A DNA stretch of 64,000 nt from Rhodothermales bacterium. GTDB lineage: Bacteria > Bacteroidota > Rhodothermia > Rhodothermales > UBA10348. Shown one piece after another: positions 28,717 through 38,555 of this stretch. The first letter of the stretch is position 1, and each line of letters opens with the position of its first letter. Location of the stretch: positions 220,257-284,256 of the forward strand of contig JAVJVN010000009.1 of assembly GCA_040221055.1 (NCBI GenBank), in the 5' to 3' direction. The notes beneath the pieces are model-generated. The model did not search any database, was not told the origin of the DNA, and saw only the letters and a list, made by a program, of their open reading frames with translations. The translations under genes were made by a program, and so were the position numbers.

Positions 28717-29979
28717 TCAGCCACATCCGTTCTCCAGCAGGTACAGCCGAAGGGCATTCAATGCAGCCGTCGCTGCCCGATCCTTGTTCCGGAGCCTGTC
28801 CGTTCCCAATTGGAAACGGACGGCCGTCGTGGAGTCCGGCAGGGCAACGCCCACCCAGACCGTACCGACAGGCTTCTCGTCCGATCCCCCTCCCGGACCC
28901 ATGATCCCGGTCGTGGCCAGCCCCACGTCCGCGCCCAGCGCCTCCCGGACGCCTTCTGCCATTTGCCGCGCGACCGGTTCACTGACGGCACCATGCAGGG
29001 CGAGATCGTGCGCATTCACGCCGAGTTGTCCCTCTTTGACCGCGTTACCGTAGGACACCACACCACCGAGCACATAACCGGACGAACCGGGGATGTTGGT
29101 CAACCGGTGGGAAACCAGGCCTCCGGTGCAGCTCTCGGCCGTGGCAATGGTCCACCCACATGCGTGGACCATGGTCCCGACCACCTCCTCCAGGGTCTGA
29201 AGGTCCTCTCCGTAAATGTAGCGTCCTGCCCGCGCCTGGATCCAGCCCACCAATTCATCGACCCTGGCCCGCGCCTTCCGCGTATCTGCAGCACGTCCGG
29301 TAACCCGGATACGGACACCGTGGATACTGGGCAACCAGGCCAGTGAAACGCCGTCTTTCAGATGGTCATGCACGCCCTCCAGGTGATGCTCCAGGTTGGA
29401 TTCGCCGATCCCCGTCGTGAGCAGGGTCCGTTGGACAATGGACTGTTGCCCACCCATCCGGCCGATTTCTTCCACGACATGGGACTGCACCAGCGCTTTC
29501 ATTTCGTGCGGGACCCCGGGCAGGACGGCCAGCAATCCCTCACCCCCATCGCAGGAATACCGGCGGAGCATCCCTGGCGCGGTCCCGACCGGGTTGATGA
29601 CTGCACGGAAAGACTCCGGAATGAGTGCCTGGGATCGATTGGCTTCGACCATGACCAGGTTCCGACGGGTAAACCGTTCCCGGACGGCTGCCAGCACATC
29701 GGGATTCTCGATGAGGGCATCCCCGAACTCGGCCGCAACCGCATGCTTGGTGATATCGTCGTGGGTCGGCCCCAATCCGCCGGTCATGAGAACAAGCTGC
29801 GACGTCTGCATGGCGTTCCGGAGCGCCGACCGGATGGCCGACTCCGCGTCGCCGACCGTTACCATGGAAACCACATCCATGCCCAGCGATGTACACTGTT
29901 CGCCGAGCCATGCCGCATTCGTGTTCACGATCTGACCGATCAGGATCTCATCGCCGATGGTGATGATGGATGCCGTCAT
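28717..29979 (-). CDS. cinA: CinA-like protein: damage-inducible/nicotinamide-nucleotide amidase
   Basis: A 420-residue two-domain protein. Residues 1-170 are the molybdopterin-binding-like (COG1058) domain: ASIITIGDEILIGQIVNTN, LMTGGLGPTHDDITK and AVLPGVPHEMKAL. From about residue 260 is the PncC amidase domain with the catalytic-serine segment TIATAESCTGGLVSHRL and TTGIMGPGGGSDEKPVGTVW; PncC deamidates NMN in pyridine-nucleotide recycling. The second ATG (29979) is preferred to 29997, which would overlap pyrE by 17 bases. It starts one base after the pyrE stop. Confidence 0.93.
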   Translation of the reverse strand: MTASIITIGDEILIGQIVNTNAAWLGEQCTSLGMDVVSMVTVGDAESAIRSALRNAMQTSQLVLMTGGLGPTHDDITKHAVAAEFGDALIENPDVLAAVRERFTRRNLVMVEANRSQALIPESFRAVINPVGTAPGMLRRYSCDGGEGLLAVLPGVPHEMKALVQSHVVEEIGRMGGQQSIVQRTLLTTGIGESNLEHHLEGVHDHLKDGVSLAWLPSIHGVRIRVTGRAADTRKARARVDELVGWIQARAGRYIYGEDLQTLEEVVGTMVHACGWTIATAESCTGGLVSHRLTNIPGSSGYVLGGVVSYGNAVKEGQLGVNAHDLALHGAVSEPVARQMAEGVREALGADVGLATTGIMGPGGGSDEKPVGTVWVGVALPDSTTAVRFQLGTDRLRNKDRAATAALNALRLYLLENGCG

Positions 29980-29980
29980 G

Positions 29981-30640
29981 CTAATCGGATCCACCATGGT
30001 CCAGCGACCAGCCGGACGGATTGCGGTACCATGCCTGCAACGACGTCAGGTCGTCAGTCGTCATCAGGCCGCGTTCCGCAGCAACCTGGATGAGGACCGG
30101 AAAGGATGACAGGGTTTCCAGCGGGGTGTCGGCATCCTTGAAAGCCTGGTCGGCCACGCTGAGGCCATACGTGAATATGGCGACCACGCCGACCACATCC
30201 AGGCCCGCATCCCGCAGCGGAGGCAAAACGGCCGTGGAGGACATCCCGGTGGACACCAGATCTTCGACCACCACTACCCGGGAGCCTGGCGCAATATACC
30301 CTTCCACGCGGTTCTCTCGACCATGCGCCTTCGAGGCGTTCCTGACGTAGGCCATCGGTACGTCCAGCTCATGGGCCAGCCAGGCGGCATGAGGAATACC
30401 GGCGGTGGCCGTACCGACGACCGCGTCGACGTCCCACCCCAGGCGGGACAACCGGTCGGCGAACGCATGACAGATCCGTTTCCGGATGGCGGGGTGTCCG
30501 AGCGTCAGCCGGTTGTCGCAATACACGGGCGATCGACGTCCCGATGCCCACAGGTACGGTTTGCCGGGAGACAGTGAGACGGCACCGATGGAGAGCAGGT
30601 CAAGGGCAATGTCGCGCGCGGTATCCGCGAAATCAGGCAT
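29981..30640 (-). CDS. pyrE: Orotate phosphoribosyltransferase PyrE
   Basis: A 219-residue type I phosphoribosyltransferase that joins orotate to PRPP to form OMP in pyrimidine synthesis. SGRRSPVYCDNRL is the orotate-binding start, VVGTATAGIPHAAWLA the flexible loop region, and VVVVEDLVSTGMSS the PRPP-binding motif (two acidic residues then the phosphate loop) near residue 125. The length is usual. It overlaps the pgsA stop by eight bases and is followed directly by cinA. Confidence 0.95.
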   Translation of the reverse strand: MPDFADTARDIALDLLSIGAVSLSPGKPYLWASGRRSPVYCDNRLTLGHPAIRKRICHAFADRLSRLGWDVDAVVGTATAGIPHAAWLAHELDVPMAYVRNASKAHGRENRVEGYIAPGSRVVVVEDLVSTGMSSTAVLPPLRDAGLDVVGVVAIFTYGLSVADQAFKDADTPLETLSSFPVLIQVAAERGLMTTDDLTSLQAWYRNPSGWSLDHGGSD

Positions 30641-31223
30641 GATGCGCTACAGGGTCTTCGGTCTTCCGGTTCACGAAATACTGGATTCCGGTATAAACGG
30701 TGATGGCGGCCACGGCCAGCAGGGACCAGAAATAGAATGAACTGTCCATGAGTCCGATGGCCGACCGGCCGATGGCTCCCGGGACATGTGTGAGCGTGAG
30801 GGTCAGCAGGAACGCTATCAGATACGTCAATTGGGCCGCGGTCTTCCATTTGGCCGAACTGGACGTGTGCAGACTCAGCCCCTTGCGCTCGAATACCGAC
30901 CGCAGGACGGTAACCGCCACGTCCCGCGAAGCTACGATGAGCACCGCCCACCATGGAACCAGTTCCGGAAAACGGATGGCCAACACAATGAATGTGCCCA
31001 GCACCAGGATCTTGTCGGCCATGGGGTCCAGATACTGACCCAATCGGCTCTTTACCGCATAGCGCCGAGCCAACTTGCCGTCCAACCAGTCTGATATCGC
31101 CGCGAAGACGAACAACGTAAGTGCCCAGAAATGCCCCGCCAGCGTGGCTCTGTACAGCAAATACAAGAGAAGAGGGGTGACCAGTATCCGAAGGATGGTC
31201 AACGCGTTCGGGACGTGCTTCAT
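30633..31223 (-). CDS. pgsA: CDP-diacylglycerol--glycerol-3-phosphate 3-phosphatidyltransferase
   Basis: A 196-residue integral membrane enzyme that makes phosphatidylglycerol phosphate. The CDP-alcohol phosphotransferase motif is complete: SDWLDGKLARR, then RLGQYLDPMADK, near residues 44-70, with all aspartates and the glycine in register. Predicted membrane helices surround it. MKHVPNALTILRILVTPLLL is the normal N-terminus. It heads a run of twelve co-directional genes ending with the M16 homologue, and diverges from dnaK across a 175-base gap in which I recognised no CIRCE element. Confidence 0.94.
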   Translation of the reverse strand: MKHVPNALTILRILVTPLLLYLLYRATLAGHFWALTLFVFAAISDWLDGKLARRYAVKSRLGQYLDPMADKILVLGTFIVLAIRFPELVPWWAVLIVASRDVAVTVLRSVFERKGLSLHTSSSAKWKTAAQLTYLIAFLLTLTLTHVPGAIGRSAIGLMDSSFYFWSLLAVAAITVYTGIQYFVNRKTEDPVAHHA

Positions 31224-31398
31224 TCAACCGGTAGGTAACAGTTTGTCACTCTTGTGGAATATAGGGCAGACAGCGCCCGGAACCGATCATCGAGCCGATC
31301 CATGACAATTTGTCGCATCGTTGAAAACGGCATCGTTCTTGATAGCTCGGTCAACTGACATTCTGACGAATCATATTCAATACAGCACGTATTCCGTC

Positions 31399-33315
31399 AT
31401 GGGAAAAATCATTGGCATCGACCTCGGCACCACCAATTCGGTAGTCGCCGTCATGGAGGGCGGCGAGCCCGTCGTCATCACCAACGCAGAGGGAGCCCGC
31501 ACCACCCCCTCCATCATCGCATTCAAGAAGGATGGCGAACGACTGGTGGGAGCGCCGGCCAAGCGTCAGGCCATCACGAATCCCAACAATACCGTTTTTT
31601 CCATCAAGCGGTTCATGGGTCGCAAGTTCACCGAGGTGGCGTCGGAAATCAAGACGGTCCCCTATGATGTGGTGGAAGGCGACAACCATACGGCCCGCGT
31701 CAAGATTGACGATCGCGTCTATACCCCGCAGGAAATCTCTGCGATGGTGCTGCAGAAGTTGAAGCAGACGGCGGAAGACTATCTGGGCGAAAAAGTTACC
31801 GAGGCGGTCATCACCGTTCCGGCCTACTTCAACGACGCCCAGCGCAAGGCCACGAAGGAAGCCGGTGAAATTGCCGGATTGACCGTGCGCCGGATAATCA
31901 ATGAACCCACGGCGGCCGCCCTTGCCTACGGTCTGGACAAGAAACACACCGAAGAGATGGTTGCCGTGTTCGACCTCGGTGGTGGGACCTACGACATTTC
32001 CATCCTGGAACTGGGCGACGGCGTCTTCGAAGTCAAGTCCACGAATGGCGACACGCATCTTGGCGGTGACGACTTCGACCAGCGCCTCATCGACTACATA
32101 GCCGACGAGTTCAAGAAGGACGAAGGGGTGGATCTGCGAAACGACGCCATGGCCCTGCAGCGTCTGAAGGAAGCGGCCGAGAAGGCCAAGATCGAGCTTT
32201 CCAGTTCAACGGCCACGACCATCAACCTGCCGTTCATCACGGCCACGCAGGACGGCCCCAAGCACCTCACGCTGGACCTCAGCCGGAGCAAATTCGAACA
32301 GTTGGTGGACGACCTCGTGAAGCGGACCATTCCGCCCATGGAAAAGGCACTCAAGGATGCCGGACTGTCCAAGGATCAGGTCCATCAGGTAATCCTGGTG
32401 GGTGGTTCGACCCGTATTCCTGCCATCCAGAAGGCTGCGGAAGACTTCTTCGGCAAGGCCCCCAATCGTTCGGTCAACCCGGATGAAGTGGTGGCGGTGG
32501 GTGCTGCCATCCAGGGCGGCGTGCTTTCCGGCGACGTATCGGACGTCCTCCTGCTGGATGTGACCCCCTTGAACCTGGGGATCGAGACGCTTGGCGGCGT
32601 GGCTACGACGCTCATCCCTGCGAATACGACCATTCCGACCAAGAAAAGCGAGACGTTCTCCACCGCGGCCGATAACCAGCCGTCCGTCGAGATCCATGTC
32701 CTGCAGGGCGACCGTTCCATGGCGGCGGACAACCGCACCATCGGACGGTTCCACCTGGACGGCATTCCTCCCGCTCCGCGGGGCGTTCCGCAGGTCGAGG
32801 TCACGTTCGACATCGACGCCAATGGCATGCTCAGCGTATCGGCCAAGGACAAGGCCAGCGGCAAGGAGCAATCCATCCGGATTGAGGCCTCATCCGGCCT
32901 GACCGAATCTGAAATCGAAAAGATGCGCACGGACGCGAAGGCACACGCCGACGAGGACACCAAGCGCAAACAGGAAATCGAGAAACTGAACGCGGCCGAT
33001 GCGTTGGTCTTCTCCACCGAAAAGAACCTCAAGGAGTTCGGTGAGAAACTGCCCGCGGAGAAGAAAGCCCGCATTGAGGCTGCCGTTGCCAACGTCAAGG
33101 AATTGCACGCAGCCCGGAGCGTGGCCGAACTCGAGGCCGCGACCGAGGAGCTGAATGCCGCTTGGGCGGACGCCAGCCAGGATCTCTACGCGGCCCAGCA
33201 GGAAGCTGCCGAAGCCGGTGGCGACGGTGCGCCGTCCGCCGAACCGGAAGATGCGGCCGATGACGAGGTCAAGGATGTTGACTTCGAGGTCGTAGACGAG
33301 GACGAAGAGAAGTAG
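31399..33315 (+). CDS. dnaK: Chaperone protein DnaK
   Basis: A 638-residue Hsp70. The nucleotide-binding domain begins [40 protein letters not shown] and [14 protein letters not shown] are the phosphate and adenosine motifs. The substrate-binding domain starts after the linker [19 protein letters not shown] near residue 390. The C-terminal lid ends in the acidic stretch [17 protein letters not shown], the EEVD-like tail of bacterial DnaK. ATG at 31399 is the family start. Neither grpE nor dnaJ is adjacent. The upstream gap (31224-31398) must hold its promoter, but I could not identify boxes with confidence. Confidence 0.98.
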   Translation: MGKIIGIDLGTTNSVVAVMEGGEPVVITNAEGARTTPSIIAFKKDGERLVGAPAKRQAITNPNNTVFSIKRFMGRKFTEVASEIKTVPYDVVEGDNHTARVKIDDRVYTPQEISAMVLQKLKQTAEDYLGEKVTEAVITVPAYFNDAQRKATKEAGEIAGLTVRRIINEPTAAALAYGLDKKHTEEMVAVFDLGGGTYDISILELGDGVFEVKSTNGDTHLGGDDFDQRLIDYIADEFKKDEGVDLRNDAMALQRLKEAAEKAKIELSSSTATTINLPFITATQDGPKHLTLDLSRSKFEQLVDDLVKRTIPPMEKALKDAGLSKDQVHQVILVGGSTRIPAIQKAAEDFFGKAPNRSVNPDEVVAVGAAIQGGVLSGDVSDVLLLDVTPLNLGIETLGGVATTLIPANTTIPTKKSETFSTAADNQPSVEIHVLQGDRSMAADNRTIGRFHLDGIPPAPRGVPQVEVTFDIDANGMLSVSAKDKASGKEQSIRIEASSGLTESEIEKMRTDAKAHADEDTKRKQEIEKLNAADALVFSTEKNLKEFGEKLPAEKKARIEAAVANVKELHAARSVAELEAATEELNAAWADASQDLYAAQQEAAEAGGDGAPSAEPEDAADDEVKDVDFEVVDEDEEK

Positions 33316-33336
33316 TGGGCGCCAGCGCGCCGCCGC

Positions 33337-33903
33337 CTACCTCTCCGTGAAGAGACGGAACTGGACCGTTACATCGTCCGCGGTATGCAGCGCACCGAAC
33401 ATGGCGGTCGGGGGCGTCATTCCATAATCGGTCATTTTCACGGCCGCCCTGCCTGACCAGACCACATACGTGGCAGCCGACGAGTCGGCGTGCACCCGCA
33501 CGTCGACTCGTTGCGTTTGTCCTGCCATGGTCAGATCGCCCGTGACCAGGAGCGAGTCCGGAGCCAGCCGAGCCATGTCCGACGACGTGAACGTGATCTC
33601 CGGGTGGGACGCCACATTGAAGGTGCGGTGCATGAGCCGGTCCATGATCGTCGATTTCCGGCTCTCCATGGCGGCAACGTCCACGGTCAGGCTGATCCCG
33701 GCCGGAACGCCGTCACCCGCCGTCAAATTGGCACTCCAGACCGGCGCGTAGACCGTCCAATCCGACCGGCTGGACGTGCCATCCACCCAGATCCGGGAGG
33801 AATCGGCAAACGGGACGACGGACTGGGCGTGGGCCGACGGTACGGGACCCATCAACAGCGCCGCCGCAAACAAGAGAAACAACATCGGAAGGAATCGGAA
33901 CAT
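33337..33903 (-). CDS. YceI family exported protein
   Basis: A 188-residue protein with a clear signal peptide (LLFAAALLMGPVPSAHAQS). The mature part is the YceI lipocalin-like barrel: SRIWVDGTSSRSDWTV at its start, MDRLMHRTFNVASHPEITFTS in the middle (the x-F-d-v-x-x-x-P-x-i-x-F signature) and VTGDLTMAGQTQRVDVRV later. YceI proteins bind isoprenoid-like lipids in the periplasm; the ligand here is unknown. It is convergent with dnaK with 21 bases between the stops and no visible terminator. Confidence 0.9.
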   Translation of the reverse strand: MFRFLPMLFLLFAAALLMGPVPSAHAQSVVPFADSSRIWVDGTSSRSDWTVYAPVWSANLTAGDGVPAGISLTVDVAAMESRKSTIMDRLMHRTFNVASHPEITFTSSDMARLAPDSLLVTGDLTMAGQTQRVDVRVHADSSAATYVVWSGRAAVKMTDYGMTPPTAMFGALHTADDVTVQFRLFTER

Positions 33904-33974
33904 GGGTACGTCTGGACTTTGAAGAAGGTGGTGTTATTTTACGCCACACGCATCTCTCCAACCACGTACCTACG

Positions 33975-35378
33975 ATGTCTTCCAGGAAAACCCTACCCGC
34001 CGCGAACACCGACGCCTCCCGGCGCGATTTCATCAAGAAAAGCGCGCTCGCCGCGGGTGCCCTGGCTACCGGTCTGCCCTCCACGCTGGCCAAAGGCAGC
34101 GTCCTGGGCGCGAACGATCGCCTGAACGTCGGATTCGTTGGCGTAGGCGGACAAGGATTCCATGCGCACGTCCGCACGGTGGTGAACAGCAACATGGAAT
34201 TGGAGACGCAGCACGAATACAACTACAACGTGGTTGGAATGGCCGCGTGTGATCTGTACAGCGAACGACGGGAACGGGCACGCAAGCTCATGGATGATGT
34301 TCGACAGGCCCGCAACCTGGGTGATTACACCGTGCAGACGTATGAAGACCATCGTCGGCTCATTGAGAACAAGGACATCGACGTCGTCTTCATTGGAACT
34401 GTTGACCATTGGCATGCCCAGGTCGCCATCGATGCGCTCGACGCCGGCAAGCACGTCTATTGTGAAAAGCCCATGACCCGGTATCTGGGCGAGGCCTTCA
34501 ATGTGCACGATGCCGTAACGCGATCAGGACGCAAGTTCCAGGTCGGGTCGCAGTACACCTCCGAGGCCAAGTGGCACAAGGCGGCGGAACTCATAAAGGC
34601 CGGCAAGATCGGACCTCCGACGTTCGCGCAGAACTCCTACATGCGGAATTCCCCGGACGGCGAGTGGAACTACTACGCCCTCGAGGAAGGTGTAACGCCG
34701 GTCACCATGAACTGGGAGCACTGGCTCGGACCGGTGGCCAACAAGATTGACTTCAATCGCGAGCACTATCACCGCTGGCGCAAGTACCTCCCCTATTGCG
34801 CAGGTATCCTGGGTGACCTCCTGGCCCACATGATCCATCCACTGGTCATCGCCGCCAACATCACGGAATTCCCGACGCGCGTGGTCTGCATTGGCAACAA
34901 CAAGGTCACGCAGGCCATGCTTGGCCCGGACGAGCGTTCCGTGACGGACAACACGCAGTTGCTGGCTGAATTCCCGTCGGGGCTGTGCATGCTGATTGCG
35001 GGGTCCACCGTGAACGAGCAGGGCATAGGGCAGGTCATCCGCGGCCACGAGGCCACCCTGTATTTCGGCGGCAATTCGGTGGAATTGCGCCCGGAACGGC
35101 CATTCGCCGACCTGGTGGACCAGGAAACCCATGAGAATCTGGAACCTGGCCCGCAGGTCTCGGCGCACGTGGCCAACCTGTTCGACGCCATCCGGAACGA
35201 CACGACGACCAACGGCAACATCGACGTGGCGCTCGTCACGCAGGCCATCATTTCCATGGCCGAGGCGTCCGAGCGGTACGGAGAATCCATTTACCTGGAT
35301 CCCGCTACCCGCACGTTCCGTACCGGGACGGGCACGAAGCTCGACGTCCCGACGTACGGAACGTTTCCGCAGTCCTGA
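33975..35378 (+). CDS. Gfo/Idh/MocA family oxidoreductase, Tat-exported
   Basis: A 467-residue NAD(P)-dependent oxidoreductase. The N-terminus has a twin-arginine signal (ASRRDFIKKSALAAGALATG), so it is folded before export. The Rossmann part begins RLNVGFVGVGGQGFHA near residue 48; the catalytic-domain hallmark HVYCEKPMTRYLGEA follows near 160 with the conserved Glu-Lys-Pro. The C-terminal alpha/beta domain includes HWLGP and GDLLAHMIHP. Tat-exported members in this phylum are associated with sugar or polyol metabolism; the substrate is unknown. ApbE follows after three bases. Confidence 0.9.
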   Translation: MSSRKTLPAANTDASRRDFIKKSALAAGALATGLPSTLAKGSVLGANDRLNVGFVGVGGQGFHAHVRTVVNSNMELETQHEYNYNVVGMAACDLYSERRERARKLMDDVRQARNLGDYTVQTYEDHRRLIENKDIDVVFIGTVDHWHAQVAIDALDAGKHVYCEKPMTRYLGEAFNVHDAVTRSGRKFQVGSQYTSEAKWHKAAELIKAGKIGPPTFAQNSYMRNSPDGEWNYYALEEGVTPVTMNWEHWLGPVANKIDFNREHYHRWRKYLPYCAGILGDLLAHMIHPLVIAANITEFPTRVVCIGNNKVTQAMLGPDERSVTDNTQLLAEFPSGLCMLIAGSTVNEQGIGQVIRGHEATLYFGGNSVELRPERPFADLVDQETHENLEPGPQVSAHVANLFDAIRNDTTTNGNIDVALVTQAIISMAEASERYGESIYLDPATRTFRTGTGTKLDVPTYGTFPQS

Positions 35379-35381
35379 CGG

Positions 35382-36347
35382 ATGATGCTCCGCGTGGCGC
35401 GACGCGCCATGGCCACCCGATTTGAATGTGCGCTGGAGGGTTCCGATGCGCCGCGCCTGCAGGCGGCCGGGGAACGGATGTTGGGCGAAGTCGATCGCTG
35501 GGAGCGGATATTGTCCTTTTACGACCCGGCCAGTGAGCTGTCCCGGGTGAACCGGGATGCCGGCCAGGGCGCCGTCCGGGTGTCGGCCGACCTGTTCCGG
35601 GTGCTCGAAACATGCGCCGAGGTGGTTCACGCATCAGCCGGAGCCTTCGACCCGACCTGGGCGCCGGTCCTTCGGGCCTGGGGGCTGGGCGGAACGGCCA
35701 AAGGGTTTGCCGCGTCTGCCCAACGCCCGTCGAAACCCGGCTTCGGGTCAAGCCCCTCCAGCGTGGGCTGGGACGGCATCGAGCTGGACGCCAGCCACCG
35801 CACCGTCCGTTTCACGCATCCCGGATTGTCCATTGACCTGGGCGGCATGGGCAAGGGCACCGCACTGGATGCGGTCCGGGATCTGGTCCGGGACGAGGAG
35901 TGGATGGCCGGTCTCCTGGATGGCGGGCTGGTTCATGGAGGGACGAGTTCGGCGGTCGCGCTGGCGGGCCCGTTCCGGATTGGCATTGAAGATCCGCACC
36001 GGCAGGGAGCCCTCCTGGACACGGTCGAACTCACGGATGAGGCACTTTCGGTTTCAGCCGTCATGGGCAAATCGGTGGACGACGTCGGGAAGCAAGGCAT
36101 CCGACGCGGACACGTCGTCGATCCCCGGACGGGAGAACCCCTGACCGCGGACCGTGTGGCCGCTGTCGTTTGTCCGGACGCCGAGTTCGCCGATGCCTGG
36201 GCCACGGCTCTGGTGGTCCAGCCCGACCTCTCCCGTCCTCCTGGACCCGTACTTGAATCGGCTGCCGCGCCGTGCCGTATCCGGCAATGGATGGTGTTCG
36301 AATCGGGACCGGACGGGACCTGGCAGCGGGTTGCGGGCAACGGGTAG
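35382..36347 (+). CDS. apbE: FAD:protein FMN transferase (ApbE family)
   Basis: A 321-residue enzyme that attaches FMN through a phosphoester bond to Ser or Thr of target proteins. Key segments are MATRFECALEG, the ERILSFYDPASELSRVN motif near residue 45, SIDLGGMGKGTALDAV near 155, RRGHVVDPRTGEPL near 243 and the late Asp-Ala-Trp-Ala-Thr-Ala-Leu. All family motifs are present. Unlike many ApbE proteins there is no lipoprotein signal, so as encoded it stays in the cytoplasm. It is sandwiched between two Tat-exported oxidoreductase genes. No NqrC-like flavinylation target was found in the window. Confidence 0.92.
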   Translation: MMLRVARRAMATRFECALEGSDAPRLQAAGERMLGEVDRWERILSFYDPASELSRVNRDAGQGAVRVSADLFRVLETCAEVVHASAGAFDPTWAPVLRAWGLGGTAKGFAASAQRPSKPGFGSSPSSVGWDGIELDASHRTVRFTHPGLSIDLGGMGKGTALDAVRDLVRDEEWMAGLLDGGLVHGGTSSAVALAGPFRIGIEDPHRQGALLDTVELTDEALSVSAVMGKSVDDVGKQGIRRGHVVDPRTGEPLTADRVAAVVCPDAEFADAWATALVVQPDLSRPPGPVLESAAAPCRIRQWMVFESGPDGTWQRVAGNG

Positions 36348-36461
36348 CCGACTGTTGCAGAAGGGCATGAAAGCCGGTTCATTTATCCGGTCCGGGTGTA
36401 TCTTCCCTGCACGCGTTCATCCTCGACCCCTCATCTCCCACACAGAAAAACCCGCTCCGTC

Positions 36462-37745
36462 ATGAGTCTTTCCCGACGCCATTTCCTGAAACTGGGTTCA
36501 CTGGGCAGTGCCATCGGTGGGACGCTGGGGGGTGCCCTGTCGCACGCCGACGCCGAGCGGCTTCCAACGGCCGCGCCGTGGGCGCCGGAGAATCGGAAAA
36601 AACGGGTGGATACCGTGTCGTGCGCCGTTATCGGGTACGGTGAGTGGGGGCGGGAAATTGCGGCTGCGCTGGACCGCCTTGAAGAGGCGCGGCTGTCGGC
36701 CGTCGTGGACCACTTTCCCATCATGCTCCGCCGCGCCCAACGCGACCACCCCGATGCCGCACGTCACGCGGACTACCGTACGGTCCTGGACGACCCTGGC
36801 ATTCCTGCGGTGTTCGTCGCCACACCCACCCACCAACACCGGCAGATCGTGATCGACGCGCTCGCGGCCGGCAAGCACGTCTACTGTGAGGCGCCCATTG
36901 CGCATACCCTGGATGATGCCCGGGCCATCGCCCGGGCGGCCCGGGATGCCGACGGCCAGATTTTCCAGGCCGGATTGCTGTACAGGACAGAACCCCAGTA
37001 CCGTTCTGTCTACGGATTCATCCGCAGCGGGGCCATCGGTCAACCGGCCATGATCCGCTCCCAGTGGCACCGGAAGGACTCCTGGCGACGCGTATCGTCC
37101 AGCCGGGAACGGGAACGGGACCTCAACTGGCGGCTGGACGCCGACGTATCCCTCGGCCTGTTCGGCGAGGTGGGCATCCAGCAGATCGATGCCGCTTCAT
37201 GGATCCGTGACACCCGTCCGACGTCGGTGTCCGGGTTCGGAGGAACCATGTTCTGGAATGACGGGCGGACGGTTCCGGATACCATCCAGGCCATCGTGGG
37301 CTCACCCGACAACGTGAACCTGATGTACGACGCCACGCTGGTGTCGGGCTTCGATGCGGCATACGACCTGCACTTCGGTTCGGACGCCACCATCATCCTG
37401 CGCGACAACAAGGCGTGGATGTTCAAGGAGGTCGACGCCCCCATGCTTGGCTGGGAGGTTTACGCGCGCAAGGACAAGTTCTACAAGGAGACGGGCATTG
37501 CCCTCTTGGCCAACGCCACGAAGCTGGACGCGCTGAACCAGGATCCCACCTACGAGGACCCGAACGCCGAGAGCCCGCTGTACTGGGCACTGAAGGCCTT
37601 CATGGACAATTATACCTACGGACCGTTCGCCCCCGTGGCCAACCATGAAAAGGCCTATGAGGCCACGGTGGTGGCCATCAAGGGCGCCGAAGCCATCCGC
37701 GGACAGACACGCGTGGACATCACGGACGAAGACTACACGTATTGA
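36462..37745 (+). CDS. Second Gfo/Idh/MocA family oxidoreductase, Tat-exported
   Basis: A 427-residue oxidoreductase. The ATG at 36462 opens a twin-arginine signal (LSRRHFLKLGSLGSAIGG), which decides the start. The nucleotide-binding segment SCAVIGYGEWGREIA lies near residue 55, and KHVYCEAPIAHTLDDARAIA near 142. In that motif the usual Glu-Lys-Pro reads Glu-Ala-Pro, so the lysine normally involved in catalysis or cofactor binding is replaced, which may change or abolish dehydrogenase activity. It is only distantly similar to the gene at 33975, so an old rather than recent duplication. It converges on tatD with nine bases between stops. Confidence 0.87.
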   Translation: MSLSRRHFLKLGSLGSAIGGTLGGALSHADAERLPTAAPWAPENRKKRVDTVSCAVIGYGEWGREIAAALDRLEEARLSAVVDHFPIMLRRAQRDHPDAARHADYRTVLDDPGIPAVFVATPTHQHRQIVIDALAAGKHVYCEAPIAHTLDDARAIARAARDADGQIFQAGLLYRTEPQYRSVYGFIRSGAIGQPAMIRSQWHRKDSWRRVSSSRERERDLNWRLDADVSLGLFGEVGIQQIDAASWIRDTRPTSVSGFGGTMFWNDGRTVPDTIQAIVGSPDNVNLMYDATLVSGFDAAYDLHFGSDATIILRDNKAWMFKEVDAPMLGWEVYARKDKFYKETGIALLANATKLDALNQDPTYEDPNAESPLYWALKAFMDNYTYGPFAPVANHEKAYEATVVAIKGAEAIRGQTRVDITDEDYTY

Positions 37746-37754
37746 GGCCCTGCG

Positions 37755-38531
37755 TCAGAGCCCGAAAAGCCGGTCCACGTTCTCCGTTGTAATCCGTCCC
37801 ACTTCTTCGACCGACAGGCCCCGGTCCATGGCCACGGCCTCTGCGACCAGGCGCACATGTGCCGGCTCATTCCGTTTGCCCCGATGGGGATGCGGTGCCA
37901 GGAACGGCGCATCGGTTTCCAGCAGGATCCGGTCCATGGGGATGCGGCGCACCGCATCCGGTACGCCGCCGTTCTTGAACGTGAACGTACCCCCGATTCC
38001 GACGTGGAATCCCAGCTCCAGCACGGCATCGGATAACCACTCGGGGCCACCGAAGCAGTGGAACACCCCGCGGATGCGCGACGCATCGGATGCCGCCGCC
38101 TGTTCTTCGCGTACAATCCGGACGAGATCTTCGGATGCATCGCGATTGTGGAACACCAACGGCAGGTCGAGCGCCGCCGCCAACCGGATGTGACGCCGCA
38201 GGAAATCATGCTGTTTGTCGTTGAACGACGTATCCCAATAATAATCCAGGCCCGTCTCCCCAATGGCTACGATACCGGGTTCCGCGGCAAGCTCCTCGAC
38301 ACGCGCCCAGTCGACCTCGCTGGCTTCTTTCACATGACTTGGGTGGATGCCGGCCATGACGTGCAGCCCCTCGTGCTCAGCGGCCAACGCGATGGCCATC
38401 TCGACGGAGGCCACATCGATGGCAGGAATGAGCATGCGGTTCACGCCGACGGCCCGAGCGCGCGCAATGACATCGTCCCGGTCTTCCTGGAATTTCGCGT
38501 GGTTGATGTGGACGTGGGAATCAGTGAGCAT
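37755..38531 (-). CDS. tatD: TatD family hydrolase (metal-dependent DNase)
   Basis: A 258-residue TIM-barrel metal hydrolase. Metal ligands are all present: TDSHVHIN at the start, GETGLDYYWD near residue 93, LVFHNRDA near 130, FHCFGG near 155 and LETDAPFL near 205. TatD enzymes have 3'-5' exonuclease activity on single-stranded DNA or RNA and roles in oxidative DNA damage repair. ATG at 38531 is chosen because the first ligand motif follows immediately. It diverges from the histidine kinase gene across 133 bases. Confidence 0.94.
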   Translation of the reverse strand: MLTDSHVHINHAKFQEDRDDVIARARAVGVNRMLIPAIDVASVEMAIALAAEHEGLHVMAGIHPSHVKEASEVDWARVEELAAEPGIVAIGETGLDYYWDTSFNDKQHDFLRRHIRLAAALDLPLVFHNRDASEDLVRIVREEQAAASDASRIRGVFHCFGGPEWLSDAVLELGFHVGIGGTFTFKNGGVPDAVRRIPMDRILLETDAPFLAPHPHRGKRNEPAHVRLVAEAVAMDRGLSVEEVGRITTENVDRLFGL

Positions 38532-38555
38532 GGTTGAGTAATGGGATCCGGAAAG

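Noticed and set aside
31224-31398. CIRCE element or heat-shock promoter ahead of dnaK
   Set aside because: No TTAGCACTC-N9-GAGTGCTAA-like inverted repeat and no convincing promoter pair could be found.
33316-33336. Bidirectional terminator between dnaK and the yceI homologue
   Set aside because: Only 21 bases with no stable hairpin plus T-run.
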